DNA from: Bacteroidota bacterium
Lineage (GTDB): Bacteria; Bacteroidota; Bacteroidia; Bacteroidales; JAAUTT01
Length of the DNA: 46,992 nucleotides
Assembly: GCA_021779665.1 (NCBI GenBank)
Contig: JAJYAG010000030.1
Span: 1-46,992 of the forward strand
Direction: 5' to 3'
How positions within the stretch are numbered: the first letter of the stretch is position 1; the number at the start of each line of letters is the position of its first letter. Below, piece by piece: positions 17,205-26,413 of this stretch. Made by a program: the position numbers and the translations under genes. Below the pieces are notes generated by a model. It ran no database searches and was not told the DNA's origin. It worked only from the letters and a program-made list of their open reading frames with translations.

Positions 17205-17490
17205 TCCCATTTGATTTATAAATTTCTCATGTATTTATAAGATTAGGCCGGGATGATTATATAGCAAATGGATTTACACCTTCAAGTATGGGTTGCCGAA
17301 AACGATGTTAGGCTTGCGAAATGCTTTTTATAGAGTATTACCATTTTTTATGCTCGTTAGCCTATTAAATGGCCGATAGTGGAGCTATTAAACTTCCGGA
17401 ATAATTTTCAACCGAAACCTGATTACATGTAAGAACATTGAAACACCAGAAAAAATCTTCGATCCGCTAAGGGAATTATTATATAATCGC
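17205..17490 (+). pseudogene. Decayed ECF sigma-factor gene remnant with its upstream region
   Basis: This stretch between the fucosidase and the first sulfatase aligns by eye with 20811 to about 21115, which is the upstream region and first third of the intact sigma-factor gene. Shared blocks include AAATTTCTCATGT, AGCAAATGGATTTACA, CTTCAAGTAT, GCCGAAAACGATGTTA, GCGAAATGCTTTTTA and ATTACCATTT. From the ATG at 17268 it reads MDLHLQVW-VAENDVR. A one-base deletion in the block matching AAGGCTTACG then shifts the frame, and a TAG follows. Further deletions follow, and no region 4 is left. The 367-base gap 17175-17541 holds no other gene that I can see. It shows that a sigma-factor module once stood here, upstream of the sulfatases. 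Confidence 0.8.
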
Positions 17491-17541
17491 TTATTTTTAT
17501 TGTATTGAGGCTACAATCTTTGAACATATTAAATCGTAAAA

Positions 17542-19068
17542 ATGAAAAACCTGCTTCTTGCAACTACCTGCCTGACTGTTACCGGAGCCTGTAAACAGGA
17601 AAAGCCAGTCCTGCTGCCCAATATTGTTATTATTTATGCCGACGACCTGGGTTACGGCGATGTTGGCGCTTATGGTGCTACCCGCCTGAAAACACCAAAT
17701 CTTGATAAATTGGCCAATGGGGGCGTTCGCTTTACAAATGGCTATGCAACTTCAGCTACAAGTACGCCCAGTAGGTATGCTTTGCTTACCGGGCAATATC
17801 CCTGGAGGAACCGGGAGGCAAAAATACTGCCAGGTTCGGCTCCTTTGATTATTGATACAGCCCAGATGACCATTCCTAAAATGTTAAAGCAAAAAGGATA
17901 TAATACCGGTGTTGTAGGCAAGTGGCACCTTGGCCTGGGCAGTGGTATTGTTGACTGGAACCGGCATATTTCTCCCGGTCCCAACGAACTGGGCTTTGAC
18001 TATGCCTACATTATGGCCGCCACGCAGGACCGTACACCAACGGTTTTCGTGGAAAACGGGTTGGTAGCCGGACTGAAAAAAGACGACCCGCTTTTTGTGG
18101 ATTATGAAAAGAATTTCGAAGGTGAACCTACCGGCCTGGATTCGCCACAATTGTGCACCATGAAATGGCACCACGGACACAATAATTCCATTCACAACGG
18201 AATACCACGTATAGGTTTTCAAAAAGGAGGCAAATCCGCTTTATGGGTCGATGAGGAAATGGCCGACAATTTTCTCGCAAAAGCCCAGCAGTATATTCAG
18301 GAAAACAAAAGCAAACCGTTCTTTCTTTATTACGCTTTGCAGCAACCTCATGTGCCACGTACACCCAATCAGCGTTTTGTTGGTGCTTCAGGAATGGGCC
18401 CCCGCGGAGATGCCATAGTGGAAGCCGACTGGTGCGTGGGTGAGCTGATAAAAACGCTCGAGAAGGAAGGGTTACTCGAAAATACGCTTATCATTTTCTC
18501 GAGCGATAACGGTCCCGTTTTAAATGATGGTTACTATGACGATGCGGTGGAGAAACTGGGAGATCATAAACCAACAGGACCTCTGCGTGGTGGGAAATAC
18601 AGTCTGCTCGAGGCAGGGACAAGAGTCCCGTTTATGGCTTACTGGAAAGGGAAAATTAAACCCATGGTTTCGGATGCAGTTATTTCACATATTGACTTGT
18701 TATCGTCGCTTGCCAAACTCGCCGACAGTGAAACCAGAGTGCCCGACAGCCAGGAACTGCTGGATGTTTTGATGGGAAAAAGTTCCCAGGGCAGGGAAGA
18801 ACTGATTCTTGAAGCATCTTCCAAAACGGCTCTGCGCAAAGGCGACTGGGTAATGATACCACCCTACAAAGGCCCTGCCGTGCAAACACAGGTAAATATC
18901 GAACTTGGCAATTCAAAAGAATTTCAGCTATATAATATCAAAGAAGATATTGGTCAGCGGGAAAATCTTGCAAAGTCGCATCCTGAAAAACTTCAGGAAA
19001 TGATTAAAACCTTTGAAGCAATCCGGGGGACAAAATCTCAGGAGGTAGAACAATTAGAGTTGAAATAA
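17542..19068 (+). CDS. Sulfatase, Ser-type (formylglycine-dependent)
   Basis: This 508-residue protein is an alkaline-phosphatase-superfamily S1 sulfatase. Asp34-Asp35 in YADDLGYGD begin the calcium site. The activation motif Ser74-Thr-Pro-Ser-Arg78 followed by LLTGQ carries a Ser, not Cys, to be converted to formylglycine. KWHLG and FSSDNGP complete the active site. The N-terminus is a signal peptide; Cys17 (VTGAC) might be a lipid anchor, but the lipobox is weak. It should remove sulfate esters from glycan fragments. A Ser-type enzyme in an anaerobic-type Bacteroidota usually needs the radical-SAM maturase anSME, which is not encoded here. The second sulfatase starts two bases after its stop, so they form one operon. 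The upstream region is the decayed sigma-factor remnant. Confidence 0.93.
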   Translation: MKNLLLATTCLTVTGACKQEKPVLLPNIVIIYADDLGYGDVGAYGATRLKTPNLDKLANGGVRFTNGYATSATSTPSRYALLTGQYPWRNREAKILPGSAPLIIDTAQMTIPKMLKQKGYNTGVVGKWHLGLGSGIVDWNRHISPGPNELGFDYAYIMAATQDRTPTVFVENGLVAGLKKDDPLFVDYEKNFEGEPTGLDSPQLCTMKWHHGHNNSIHNGIPRIGFQKGGKSALWVDEEMADNFLAKAQQYIQENKSKPFFLYYALQQPHVPRTPNQRFVGASGMGPRGDAIVEADWCVGELIKTLEKEGLLENTLIIFSSDNGPVLNDGYYDDAVEKLGDHKPTGPLRGGKYSLLEAGTRVPFMAYWKGKIKPMVSDAVISHIDLLSSLAKLADSETRVPDSQELLDVLMGKSSQGREELILEASSKTALRKGDWVMIPPYKGPAVQTQVNIELGNSKEFQLYNIKEDIGQRENLAKSHPEKLQEMIKTFEAIRGTKSQEVEQLELK

Positions 19069-19070
19069 CC

Positions 19071-20663
19071 ATGAAAAAAATCAACCGGGTTTCACTATTT
19101 ACGAGTATAGGGCTTTTACCACTGTTGACATTTGCGTCAAACAAAGAAAAAAAGCCAAATGTGCTTTTCATTTTGGCCGACGATTTTGGGTATCACGACA
19201 TGAGCTGCATGGGAAGTAAATTTTACGAAACACCCAACATCGACAAAATTGCCCGGGAAGGAATGGTTTTCACTCATGGTTATGCTGCCTGCCAGGTAAG
19301 CAGTCCTTCGCGGGCTAGTATCATGACAGGGAAATTCCCGGCCCGCCATGGTATAACGAACTGGATTGGTGAAGCTTCCGGTGTGGAATGGCGGAAGATG
19401 AACCGTCACTCCAAACTCCTTCCGGCCGATTACAGACATGATTTGTCGAAAGAATATATTACCCTCCCTGAAGCGTTGAAAGAAGGAGGATACAAGACCT
19501 TTTTTGCCGGCAAATGGCATTTGGGCGATAAAGGTTCATGGCCCGAAGATCACGGCTTCGATATAAACGTTGGTGGTTGGGAAGCCGGAAGTCCCAAGGG
19601 CGGCTATTTCTCGCCTTACGAAAATCCGAACCTGCCCGACGGCCCTGCAGGTGAAAACCTTTCCATGCGCCTGGCGAAAGAAACTGTCAGATTCTTAAAA
19701 GAAAATAATCCGGAACAAACCGCGAAACCTGTTTTTGCTTATTTGTCGTTTTATGCCGTTCACGGACCCATCGAAACCACGCACGAAAAGTGGAGCAAAT
19801 ACCGACAGAAGGCCGAAAATTCAGGCATTGCACCATCAGGCTTTAAAATGGGGCATTTCCTTCCAATCCGGCAAACACAGGACAACCCTGTTTATGCAGG
19901 TTTGGTTGAACAAATGGACGATGCTGTTGGGCTTGTATTGAATTCGCTGAAAGAGATGGGGCTGGACAAGAATACAATCGTCATTTTCACTTCCGACAAC
20001 GGCGGAGTGGCGGCAGGTGATGCTTTTGCCACCTCTAATCTCCCGTTACGGGCCGGAAAGGGAAATCAGTTCGAAGGCGGCGTACGGGAGCCTTATTTCA
20101 TAAAAATTCCCGGACTTACCAAAGGAGGTGAAAAATGTGAAACCCCGGTTACGGGAACCGATTTTTATCCAACTATACTGGAATTGGCAGGCTTAAAACA
20201 GAAACCCAGTGAACACTCGGATGGCGTTAGCCTGGTTCCTTTGTTAAAAGGTAAAAAGGTGAAGGAACGATCCCTGATATGGCACTACCCGCACTATGGC
20301 AACCAGGGTGGTGATCCTTCCTCCATTATTCGAAAAGGTGACTGGAAACTGATCCATTACTACGAAGACGGCCACAACGAATTATATAACCTGAGAACAG
20401 ATATTTCTGAAACCACAGACGTTTCGGCAAACAACCCGAAACTTGTCAGACAGCTTCACAAAGAATTGTTCGACTACCTGCAAAGCGTTGGTGCCAGGTT
20501 TCCTGAAAAAGATCCCCAATATTCGGCCGGAGCCGAACAAAAATATCTGGAAAACATTGAAAAAAACCGCCTCCCGCAATTGGAAAAACAACGTTTGCGG
20601 TTTTTGTCAAAAGATTTCGACCCGAAAAACAACTGGTGGGGAAGCGAGGTCACAAAAGATTAA
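19071..20663 (+). CDS. Sulfatase, Ser-type, second of a tandem pair
   Basis: This 530-residue S1-type sulfatase has a signal peptide (about residues 1-23, ending LLTFAS). Metal-binding Asp37-Asp38 lie in LADDFGYHD, and the activation motif Ser77-Ser-Pro-Ser-Arg81 with SIMTGK follows. KWHLGDKG and FTSDNGGVAAGD are further active-site blocks. The C-terminal part (WHYPHYGNQGGDPSSIIRKGDWKLI) is a common feature of PUL sulfatases. It is not a close duplicate of the upstream sulfatase, so the two likely attack different sulfate positions. The ATG lies two bases after the previous stop, indicating translational coupling. The gene is followed by 226 bases without a gene, which carry the upstream region of the next sigma factor. 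Confidence 0.93.
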   Translation: MKKINRVSLFTSIGLLPLLTFASNKEKKPNVLFILADDFGYHDMSCMGSKFYETPNIDKIAREGMVFTHGYAACQVSSPSRASIMTGKFPARHGITNWIGEASGVEWRKMNRHSKLLPADYRHDLSKEYITLPEALKEGGYKTFFAGKWHLGDKGSWPEDHGFDINVGGWEAGSPKGGYFSPYENPNLPDGPAGENLSMRLAKETVRFLKENNPEQTAKPVFAYLSFYAVHGPIETTHEKWSKYRQKAENSGIAPSGFKMGHFLPIRQTQDNPVYAGLVEQMDDAVGLVLNSLKEMGLDKNTIVIFTSDNGGVAAGDAFATSNLPLRAGKGNQFEGGVREPYFIKIPGLTKGGEKCETPVTGTDFYPTILELAGLKQKPSEHSDGVSLVPLLKGKKVKERSLIWHYPHYGNQGGDPSSIIRKGDWKLIHYYEDGHNELYNLRTDISETTDVSANNPKLVRQLHKELFDYLQSVGARFPEKDPQYSAGAEQKYLENIEKNRLPQLEKQRLRFLSKDFDPKNNWWGSEVTKD

Positions 20664-20889
20664 CAAAACTCTTTTTATCAGCTAACGTTGCCGGGTAAAA
20701 AAATGAGCCCCAAAGTGAATAGACACTATTACTCCATTAAATACCCGTTCAGAAACTAATGACTCCTAATTGCACAGTTTGAATGATTAAGAATTAAGAG
20801 TAACACTCATTTCCTTTTGATATAAAAATTTCTCATGTTTGCATAGCATTAAAGCGGTTAGGACAACTTTTATCTGAGCATTACAGCAA

Positions 20890-21477
20890 ATGGATTTACA
20901 TCTTCAAGTATTTAAGCGGGTAGCCGAAAACGATGTTAAGGCTTACGAAATGCTTTTTAAAGAATATTACCATTTCCTATGCTCGTTTGCTTATGGCCAT
21001 GTGAAGGAAAGACATACTGCCGAAGAAATAGTGGAGGAGTTTTTTGTCGACTTCTGGAATAACAGGCAAAAAATTGTTATCTCAACCTCCGTTAGGGCTT
21101 ATTTTATAACATCCATTCATAACCGTTGTCTCAACTATATTCAGCGCGAAAAATCCAAATTTATATCAGCTCACGATATCTCCAATCTTATTGATAATGA
21201 AGATGCTTTAGGTGACAAATTAATTTCGCTTCAGTCTCCGTCTCTGCTTACCAATGAACTGGAAGGAATATTGTCGAAAGCCATCGATAATCTGCCACAA
21301 AGCTGCCGGAAAATATTTCTTCTCAGTCGCACCAAAGACCTGAGCTACGATGAAATTGCTTCAAAACTTAACATATCAGTAAATACCGTAAAAACGCAGA
21401 TGAAAATTGCCCTGAGCCGTTTGAGAGACGACTTAAAAGACTACCTCGTTGTTTTACTGGTTCTTATATTTAATTAA
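20890..21477 (+). CDS. ECF-type RNA polymerase sigma factor (PUL 2)
   Basis: This 195-residue sigma-70 family ECF factor shows region 2 at about residues 20-62 (YEMLFKEYYHFLCSFAYGHV and AEEIVEEFFVDFWNNR). Region 4 lies at about 118-175, with the helix-turn-helix LSYDEIASKLNISVNTVKTQM. A hydrophobic tail (YLVVLLVLIF) closes it; similar tails occur in other Bacteroidota PUL sigma factors. It is followed after 62 bases by its FecR anti-sigma gene. It should direct transcription of the SusC/SusD operon at 22835. The upstream 226 bases hold no gene; the last 80 or so match the region before the remnant at 17268, so this stretch may include the sigma promoter. Confidence 0.92.
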   Translation: MDLHLQVFKRVAENDVKAYEMLFKEYYHFLCSFAYGHVKERHTAEEIVEEFFVDFWNNRQKIVISTSVRAYFITSIHNRCLNYIQREKSKFISAHDISNLIDNEDALGDKLISLQSPSLLTNELEGILSKAIDNLPQSCRKIFLLSRTKDLSYDEIASKLNISVNTVKTQMKIALSRLRDDLKDYLVVLLVLIFN

Positions 21478-21539
21478 TTATATTTTTCAAATCTTCTTCA
21501 CCCTCCGTGTAATAATCTGTGTCATTTAATCAGAGCTAT

Positions 21540-22694
21540 ATGATGAATAACGAAAGTAACAATATCGAAAATCTGGTTCACTCCTATCTGACTGGGAATA
21601 TTTCGGATCAGGAAAAACAGGAACTGTTTCGCTGGCTGGTTCAGGATCCGTCCAACCTGACTTATTTTAACCATATGGCCGACATTTGGTTAAGTTCTTC
21701 TGTTTTCCAGGATAGCCAGAATTTTAATTCAGATATTGCTTTTGAACGCGTTAAATCAAAAATAAGCGATGCCAACCTGTTTGCAGGAGAAGCCAGACAT
21801 CGCAATATTCAGCTTCCCTGGTACTGGGCGGCAGCAATTCTTGTTATCGTAATACTCTCAAGTTTTTTAGCGTCAAACCTGCTGTCCCGGGCTAAACCCC
21901 AGTATTCAGCTTCGCCTTATTTAATTGAAGTTCCATATGGTTCGAAATCAAATTTAAAACTCCCCGACGGATCGCAGGTGGTTCTCAATGCCGGTAGTAA
22001 ATTAACTATCAGCGAAGGTTTTGGAAAAACTCACCGGAATTTGAACCTCGTAGGTGAAGGTTATTTTAAGGTAAGCCCAAACAAAGCGCTTCCCTTTTTG
22101 GTACATGCCGGTAAAATTGTGGTGAAGGCAATTGGTACTGAATTTAATGTTAAAGCTTACCCCGAAGATAAAATCATCGAAACTATCCTTATAAAAGGTT
22201 CGGTTGAAGTTAATAAAAAGGCAAATACCGGTACGGAATCTAAGGCTGTTTTGCTGAAGCCAAAACAAACACTGGTTTATAACAAAGAGTCGGACGATAT
22301 TGAGGTGAGCATAATTGTAGATAAAAGCAATACCGCAGAAGACATTCCTTTACCCACCCCTCCTGCTCCAAAAGTTGCTTACACAAAAACAACCATCGAT
22401 CCGGTAATATACACCTCATGGAAAGAAGTACACTGGAATATATACCGTAAAAATCTCTCCGATCTGGCTGTGGAGCTTGAACGGAAATATGATGTTACAA
22501 TTCGTTTCGAAAGTGAGGCACTAAAATCAATCAAGTTCACCGGTACTTTAAAAGATGAATCGCTGGAACAGGTTTTAGCTGCCATGAGAATTGCTTCGCC
22601 GATAGAATACAAAATAAAGGGGAAAGTGGTAGAATTAAATGAAAACAAGACCTTAATGGAACAATACAAACAATATTACAGCGATCCTGAATAA
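21540..22694 (+). CDS. FecR-family anti-sigma factor (PUL 2)
   Basis: This 384-residue protein has a cytoplasmic N-terminal part (residues 1-95) with the family's helical start NNIENLVHSYLTGNISDQEK. A transmembrane helix lies at about 97-117 (WYWAAAILVIVILSSFLAS). The FecR domain spans about 130-225 (IEVPYGSKSNLKLPDGS and GEGYFKVSPNK). A DUF4974-like C-terminal domain covers about 305-370 (ERKYDVTIRFE and RIASPIEYKI). It should hold the sigma factor at the membrane until the SusC STN domain signals. A GTG seven codons earlier keeps the frame open, but the tandem ATGs at 21540 and 21543 fit the domain start better. SusC follows after 140 bases. Confidence 0.92.
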   Translation: MMNNESNNIENLVHSYLTGNISDQEKQELFRWLVQDPSNLTYFNHMADIWLSSSVFQDSQNFNSDIAFERVKSKISDANLFAGEARHRNIQLPWYWAAAILVIVILSSFLASNLLSRAKPQYSASPYLIEVPYGSKSNLKLPDGSQVVLNAGSKLTISEGFGKTHRNLNLVGEGYFKVSPNKALPFLVHAGKIVVKAIGTEFNVKAYPEDKIIETILIKGSVEVNKKANTGTESKAVLLKPKQTLVYNKESDDIEVSIIVDKSNTAEDIPLPTPPAPKVAYTKTTIDPVIYTSWKEVHWNIYRKNLSDLAVELERKYDVTIRFESEALKSIKFTGTLKDESLEQVLAAMRIASPIEYKIKGKVVELNENKTLMEQYKQYYSDPE

Positions 22695-22834
22695 TAACAC
22701 TTAAACCTAACTAAATGAAAACATAAACTATTAAAAATCAAAAAACGCAGGATGCTGGAACACCCTACGTTTTTCTAATGTTACAAACCCCTGGAAGGGT
22801 TCATATCATGTTGAATTTTAACACAAACAAAACT

Positions 22835-25800
22835 ATGAAAAATTTTCATTTAACACCCTGTTGTCTTCATTCAGGGTGGAAAAAACTTCTACTTATTATG
22901 AAAATCTCACTATTGCTTTTGACTATAGGAGTTTTGCAGGTAAATGCAAGCCTGTATTCACAAAATGTCAGGTTTAACCTGAATATAAAAGATCAGCCCG
23001 TAAGAGAAGTATTAAAGGAAATCGAAAATAAAAGCGAGTTCCGTTTCTTCTTCAGCGATAATTTATTATTTCTGGACAAAATTGTTCAGCTCAATGTCGA
23101 AAACTCCAATGTGGAGCAAGTGCTGGATAAACTTCTGGCTTCTTCAGAATATACCTATAAAGTTCTCGACAATAATCTGGTTGTAATTGCTCCAAAAAAG
23201 TTTGTTGCCCGTCAGGCACAAAGGGTGACCGGAAAAGTTACCGATGCCCAGACCGGAGAGCCTTTGGTTGGTGTGAACATTACTATTGAAGGAACTACAA
23301 TTGGTACAATTACCGATATAGACGGGAAATATACCATTGATGCTACTTCCGAATCAGCTGTTCTTGTTTATTCGTTTATTGGCTACCTATCCGAAAAAGT
23401 TACTGTTGCAAACCGCTCAGGTATAGATATCGCCTTAGTTGCCGATATAAAGAAACTCGAAGAAGTTGTGGTGGTTGGTTACGGTACCATGAAGAAAAAA
23501 GACCTTACCGGATCTATTGTTCAGATACGCCCTGATAAACTTGCCGATTCTAACCCAAAAACCGTTCAGGATGTGCTACGCGGAATACCAGGCTTAAGCG
23601 TAGGTTACGATGCTTCTGCCAAAGGGGGTGGTTCAATGAAAATCCGCGGACAACGCTCTGTTTATACTGATGGCGGTCACAACGATCCATTGATCATTCT
23701 TGATGGAATGAACTTTTTTGGTGAATTATCGGAAATCAACCCCGATGATATTGCTCAGATTGATGTATTAAAAGATGCTTCATCCGCTGCTGTTTACGGT
23801 TCGAGAGCGGCCAGTGGTGTAATTATAATTACTACTAAAAAAGGTAAACAGGGAAAACCGGTTGTTAACGTAAGCTCTACTTTTGGTCTGGTTACCAAAA
23901 GCGCTTACCGCGAAGTGTTCGATCCCGAAGGATACATGAAATTCCGCGAAGACTGGTACAAAAAAGATACATACGGCGTAAATGCCACCACAGGTGCATA
24001 CGAGGCCTATCAATCCGGAACTCAAAAAGGAAAATTAGGCTATTACGACAGCCCTTCCAACTTAAACCAATATGGAGTTTCGCTTGAAAATTGGAGAGCT
24101 TATACTACCAATGCTGCTGGTGAATCCGATCTCAGTATCTATGCACGCCGTCTTAATATGACTGATATTGTGTTAAAGAATTACCTGGCTGGGAAAACTT
24201 TCGATTGGTACGACCATACTTTCCAGACTGGTTTCAACCAGGATTACAACGCCAGCATTTCGGGCGCTAACGACAAGATGAATTACTACTTGTCTCTGGG
24301 ATACCTTAACAATGAAGGTGCAGTCGTTGGTAATGATTACGAGGCATTTCGCAGTAATATGAAAGTTGAAGGAAAAGTTAATAAATGGCTGGAAGTAGGA
24401 GCTAATGTGAATTTTCAGAATCGTACCGATGGAGATATTCAACCCGGTTTGGGAACAAATTATTGGGACGAAAACCAGATAAGGCTAAGCCCATATGCTA
24501 CTCATCACGATAGCCTTGGTATAGCTGTACGTGAACCGATGGGTTCAACCCAGGGTTACCATTACAACTACGATTATAACCGTCAATTTAAAGATCTGGA
24601 TAAAGGCTACATGGTACTTAACAGTATTTTCAATGCTAAAGTTAAATTGCCTTTCAACATCACTTACTCTTTCAATGCTGCGCCCCGCTATCAGTATTTC
24701 CACGACCGCTATTTCGAATCGTCTAAAAACCCCGATTGGAAAGCAACCGGTGGCCTTGTTAATCGTGAACAGACAAAACGTTTCGACTGGTCGCTTAACA
24801 ACACACTTAACTGGGATTACACGTTAAACGAAAAACACCATTTTAATGTCACATTGGTGCAGGAATCCGAAGAACGCCGGTTTTGGAAAGACAGAGTTGA
24901 AGCTCGAAATATTCTGCCATCAGATGCATTGGGTTACCATCTGACTACCAATGGCGACAAAACCAAAAGTACTTTTTCGTCGGATGATTCACACCAGACC
25001 TCTGATGGTTTATTGGCTCGTTTACACTACGCATTTAATAACCGCTATCTGTTAACAGCTTCGATGCGTCGCGACGGTTATTCGGCATTTGGCGAAGATA
25101 ATCGTTACGGGTATTTCCCTTCAGTAGGACTTGCATGGTCGTTCACAAACGAAAACTTTTTCAAGTGGGCACCTATGAGCTCAGGTAAACTGCGCTTCTC
25201 TTACGGTAAAAATGGTAACCGTTCTTTAAAGGACCCCTACGTATGGATGGCTAACCTCGTTAGCAGAACCACAACACAGGGTTATCTGGATAATTCCGGA
25301 ACTTTAACACAAATCCGTTATCTAACTGTAGACCGTATGGCAAACCCGAATCTGAAATGGGAAAATACAGAAGCATACAACTTCGCTCTTGACTATGGAT
25401 TCTTTGATGATCGTATTTCGGGAAGCATCGAATATTATGATATGATCACCAATAATATGATTTTGGGTCAAAGATTGCCCGGATTCTCAGGTTTCTCCAG
25501 CATTACAACCAACCTTGGTGAAGTGGTAAACAAAGGTTTTGAATTTTCGATTAACACTGTTAATATTCGTAATAGCGTTCTTGAATGGAGTACCACTTTG
25601 AATTTCTCTTATAACAAAAACGAAATCAAGCATCTTTATTACCAAATGGAAAACATTCTCGATGCTAACGGAAATGTTACAGGTACAAAAGAAATGGACG
25701 ATAAAAGCAGTAGAGATGGTAAGGGATGGTTTATCGGACAGCCTATCAGCACAATCTGGGATTACAGGGTTACCGGAATATGGCAGGTTTCAGAAAGAGA

Positions 25801-26401
25801 GGAAGCCGCAAAATACGGACAGAAACCCGGAGACCCCAAAGTTGCCAACAACTATACAGCCGATGATATAGTAAAAGCTGATGGCACCGTTACACCGGTT
25901 TATAACGATAAGGACAAAGAATTCCTGGGACAGGATGATCCTCCAATTCATTGGGCAATGCGCAACGATTTCGTTCTCTGGAAAAACCTGAATGTATCAT
26001 TCAACATCTATTCCTACATGGGGCATAAGAGTTTATCAGGCAATTACCTGAACCGCGACAACGATGGCTCTTTGATAACCAATATGATGAACACTTTCTC
26101 GAAGGAATACTGGACTCCTGAAAACTCAACCAACGATTATGCCCGCCTGGACGCTCAGGGACCTGCCGGAGCAACATCTCCCGGCAAACTTTACGATCGT
26201 TCGTTTATCCGTCTCGACAATATATCGGTAGGTTACTCATTACCTGAAAAGTTCACTAAACCCTATAATATCGAAAGAGTAAAAGTGTTTGGTTCTATTC
26301 AGAACGTTGGCGTTTGGCAAAAAGATTGGGAATATGGCGATCCGGAAACAGGTGGCCTGGCTACCCGTATTTTCTCGATGGGATTAAATTTGACTTTCTA
26401 A
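22835..26401 (+). CDS. SusC/RagA TonB-dependent outer-membrane receptor (PUL 2)
   Basis: The protein has 1188 residues from the ATG at 22835; the frame is open 19 codons further up, but that extension is unlike a signal region. A signal peptide covers about residues 17-43. An STN domain spans 45-118, a carboxypeptidase-regulatory-like domain 130-202, and a TonB-box-like EEVVVVGYGT sits at 209-218. The plug follows, with VLKDASSAAVYGSRAASGVIIITTK split across it, then a beta barrel ending GLNLTF. It should import oligosaccharides with energy from TonB. The STN domain fits sensing through the FecR protein just upstream. Unlike the PUL 1 receptor it is intact. The partner SusD starts 12 bases downstream. 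Two SusC genes of different length and sequence suggest different glycan fragments. Confidence 0.96.
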   Translation: MKNFHLTPCCLHSGWKKLLLIMKISLLLLTIGVLQVNASLYSQNVRFNLNIKDQPVREVLKEIENKSEFRFFFSDNLLFLDKIVQLNVENSNVEQVLDKLLASSEYTYKVLDNNLVVIAPKKFVARQAQRVTGKVTDAQTGEPLVGVNITIEGTTIGTITDIDGKYTIDATSESAVLVYSFIGYLSEKVTVANRSGIDIALVADIKKLEEVVVVGYGTMKKKDLTGSIVQIRPDKLADSNPKTVQDVLRGIPGLSVGYDASAKGGGSMKIRGQRSVYTDGGHNDPLIILDGMNFFGELSEINPDDIAQIDVLKDASSAAVYGSRAASGVIIITTKKGKQGKPVVNVSSTFGLVTKSAYREVFDPEGYMKFREDWYKKDTYGVNATTGAYEAYQSGTQKGKLGYYDSPSNLNQYGVSLENWRAYTTNAAGESDLSIYARRLNMTDIVLKNYLAGKTFDWYDHTFQTGFNQDYNASISGANDKMNYYLSLGYLNNEGAVVGNDYEAFRSNMKVEGKVNKWLEVGANVNFQNRTDGDIQPGLGTNYWDENQIRLSPYATHHDSLGIAVREPMGSTQGYHYNYDYNRQFKDLDKGYMVLNSIFNAKVKLPFNITYSFNAAPRYQYFHDRYFESSKNPDWKATGGLVNREQTKRFDWSLNNTLNWDYTLNEKHHFNVTLVQESEERRFWKDRVEARNILPSDALGYHLTTNGDKTKSTFSSDDSHQTSDGLLARLHYAFNNRYLLTASMRRDGYSAFGEDNRYGYFPSVGLAWSFTNENFFKWAPMSSGKLRFSYGKNGNRSLKDPYVWMANLVSRTTTQGYLDNSGTLTQIRYLTVDRMANPNLKWENTEAYNFALDYGFFDDRISGSIEYYDMITNNMILGQRLPGFSGFSSITTNLGEVVNKGFEFSINTVNIRNSVLEWSTTLNFSYNKNEIKHLYYQMENILDANGNVTGTKEMDDKSSRDGKGWFIGQPISTIWDYRVTGIWQVSEREEAAKYGQKPGDPKVANNYTADDIVKADGTVTPVYNDKDKEFLGQDDPPIHWAMRNDFVLWKNLNVSFNIYSYMGHKSLSGNYLNRDNDGSLITNMMNTFSKEYWTPENSTNDYARLDAQGPAGATSPGKLYDRSFIRLDNISVGYSLPEKFTKPYNIERVKVFGSIQNVGVWQKDWEYGDPETGGLATRIFSMGLNLTF

Positions 26402-26413
26402 AATAAGACAACT

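Noticed and set aside
22778-22834. Upstream start for the PUL 2 SusC
   Set aside because: The added residues precede a normal signal region and look unrelated; the ATG at 22835 is the better start.
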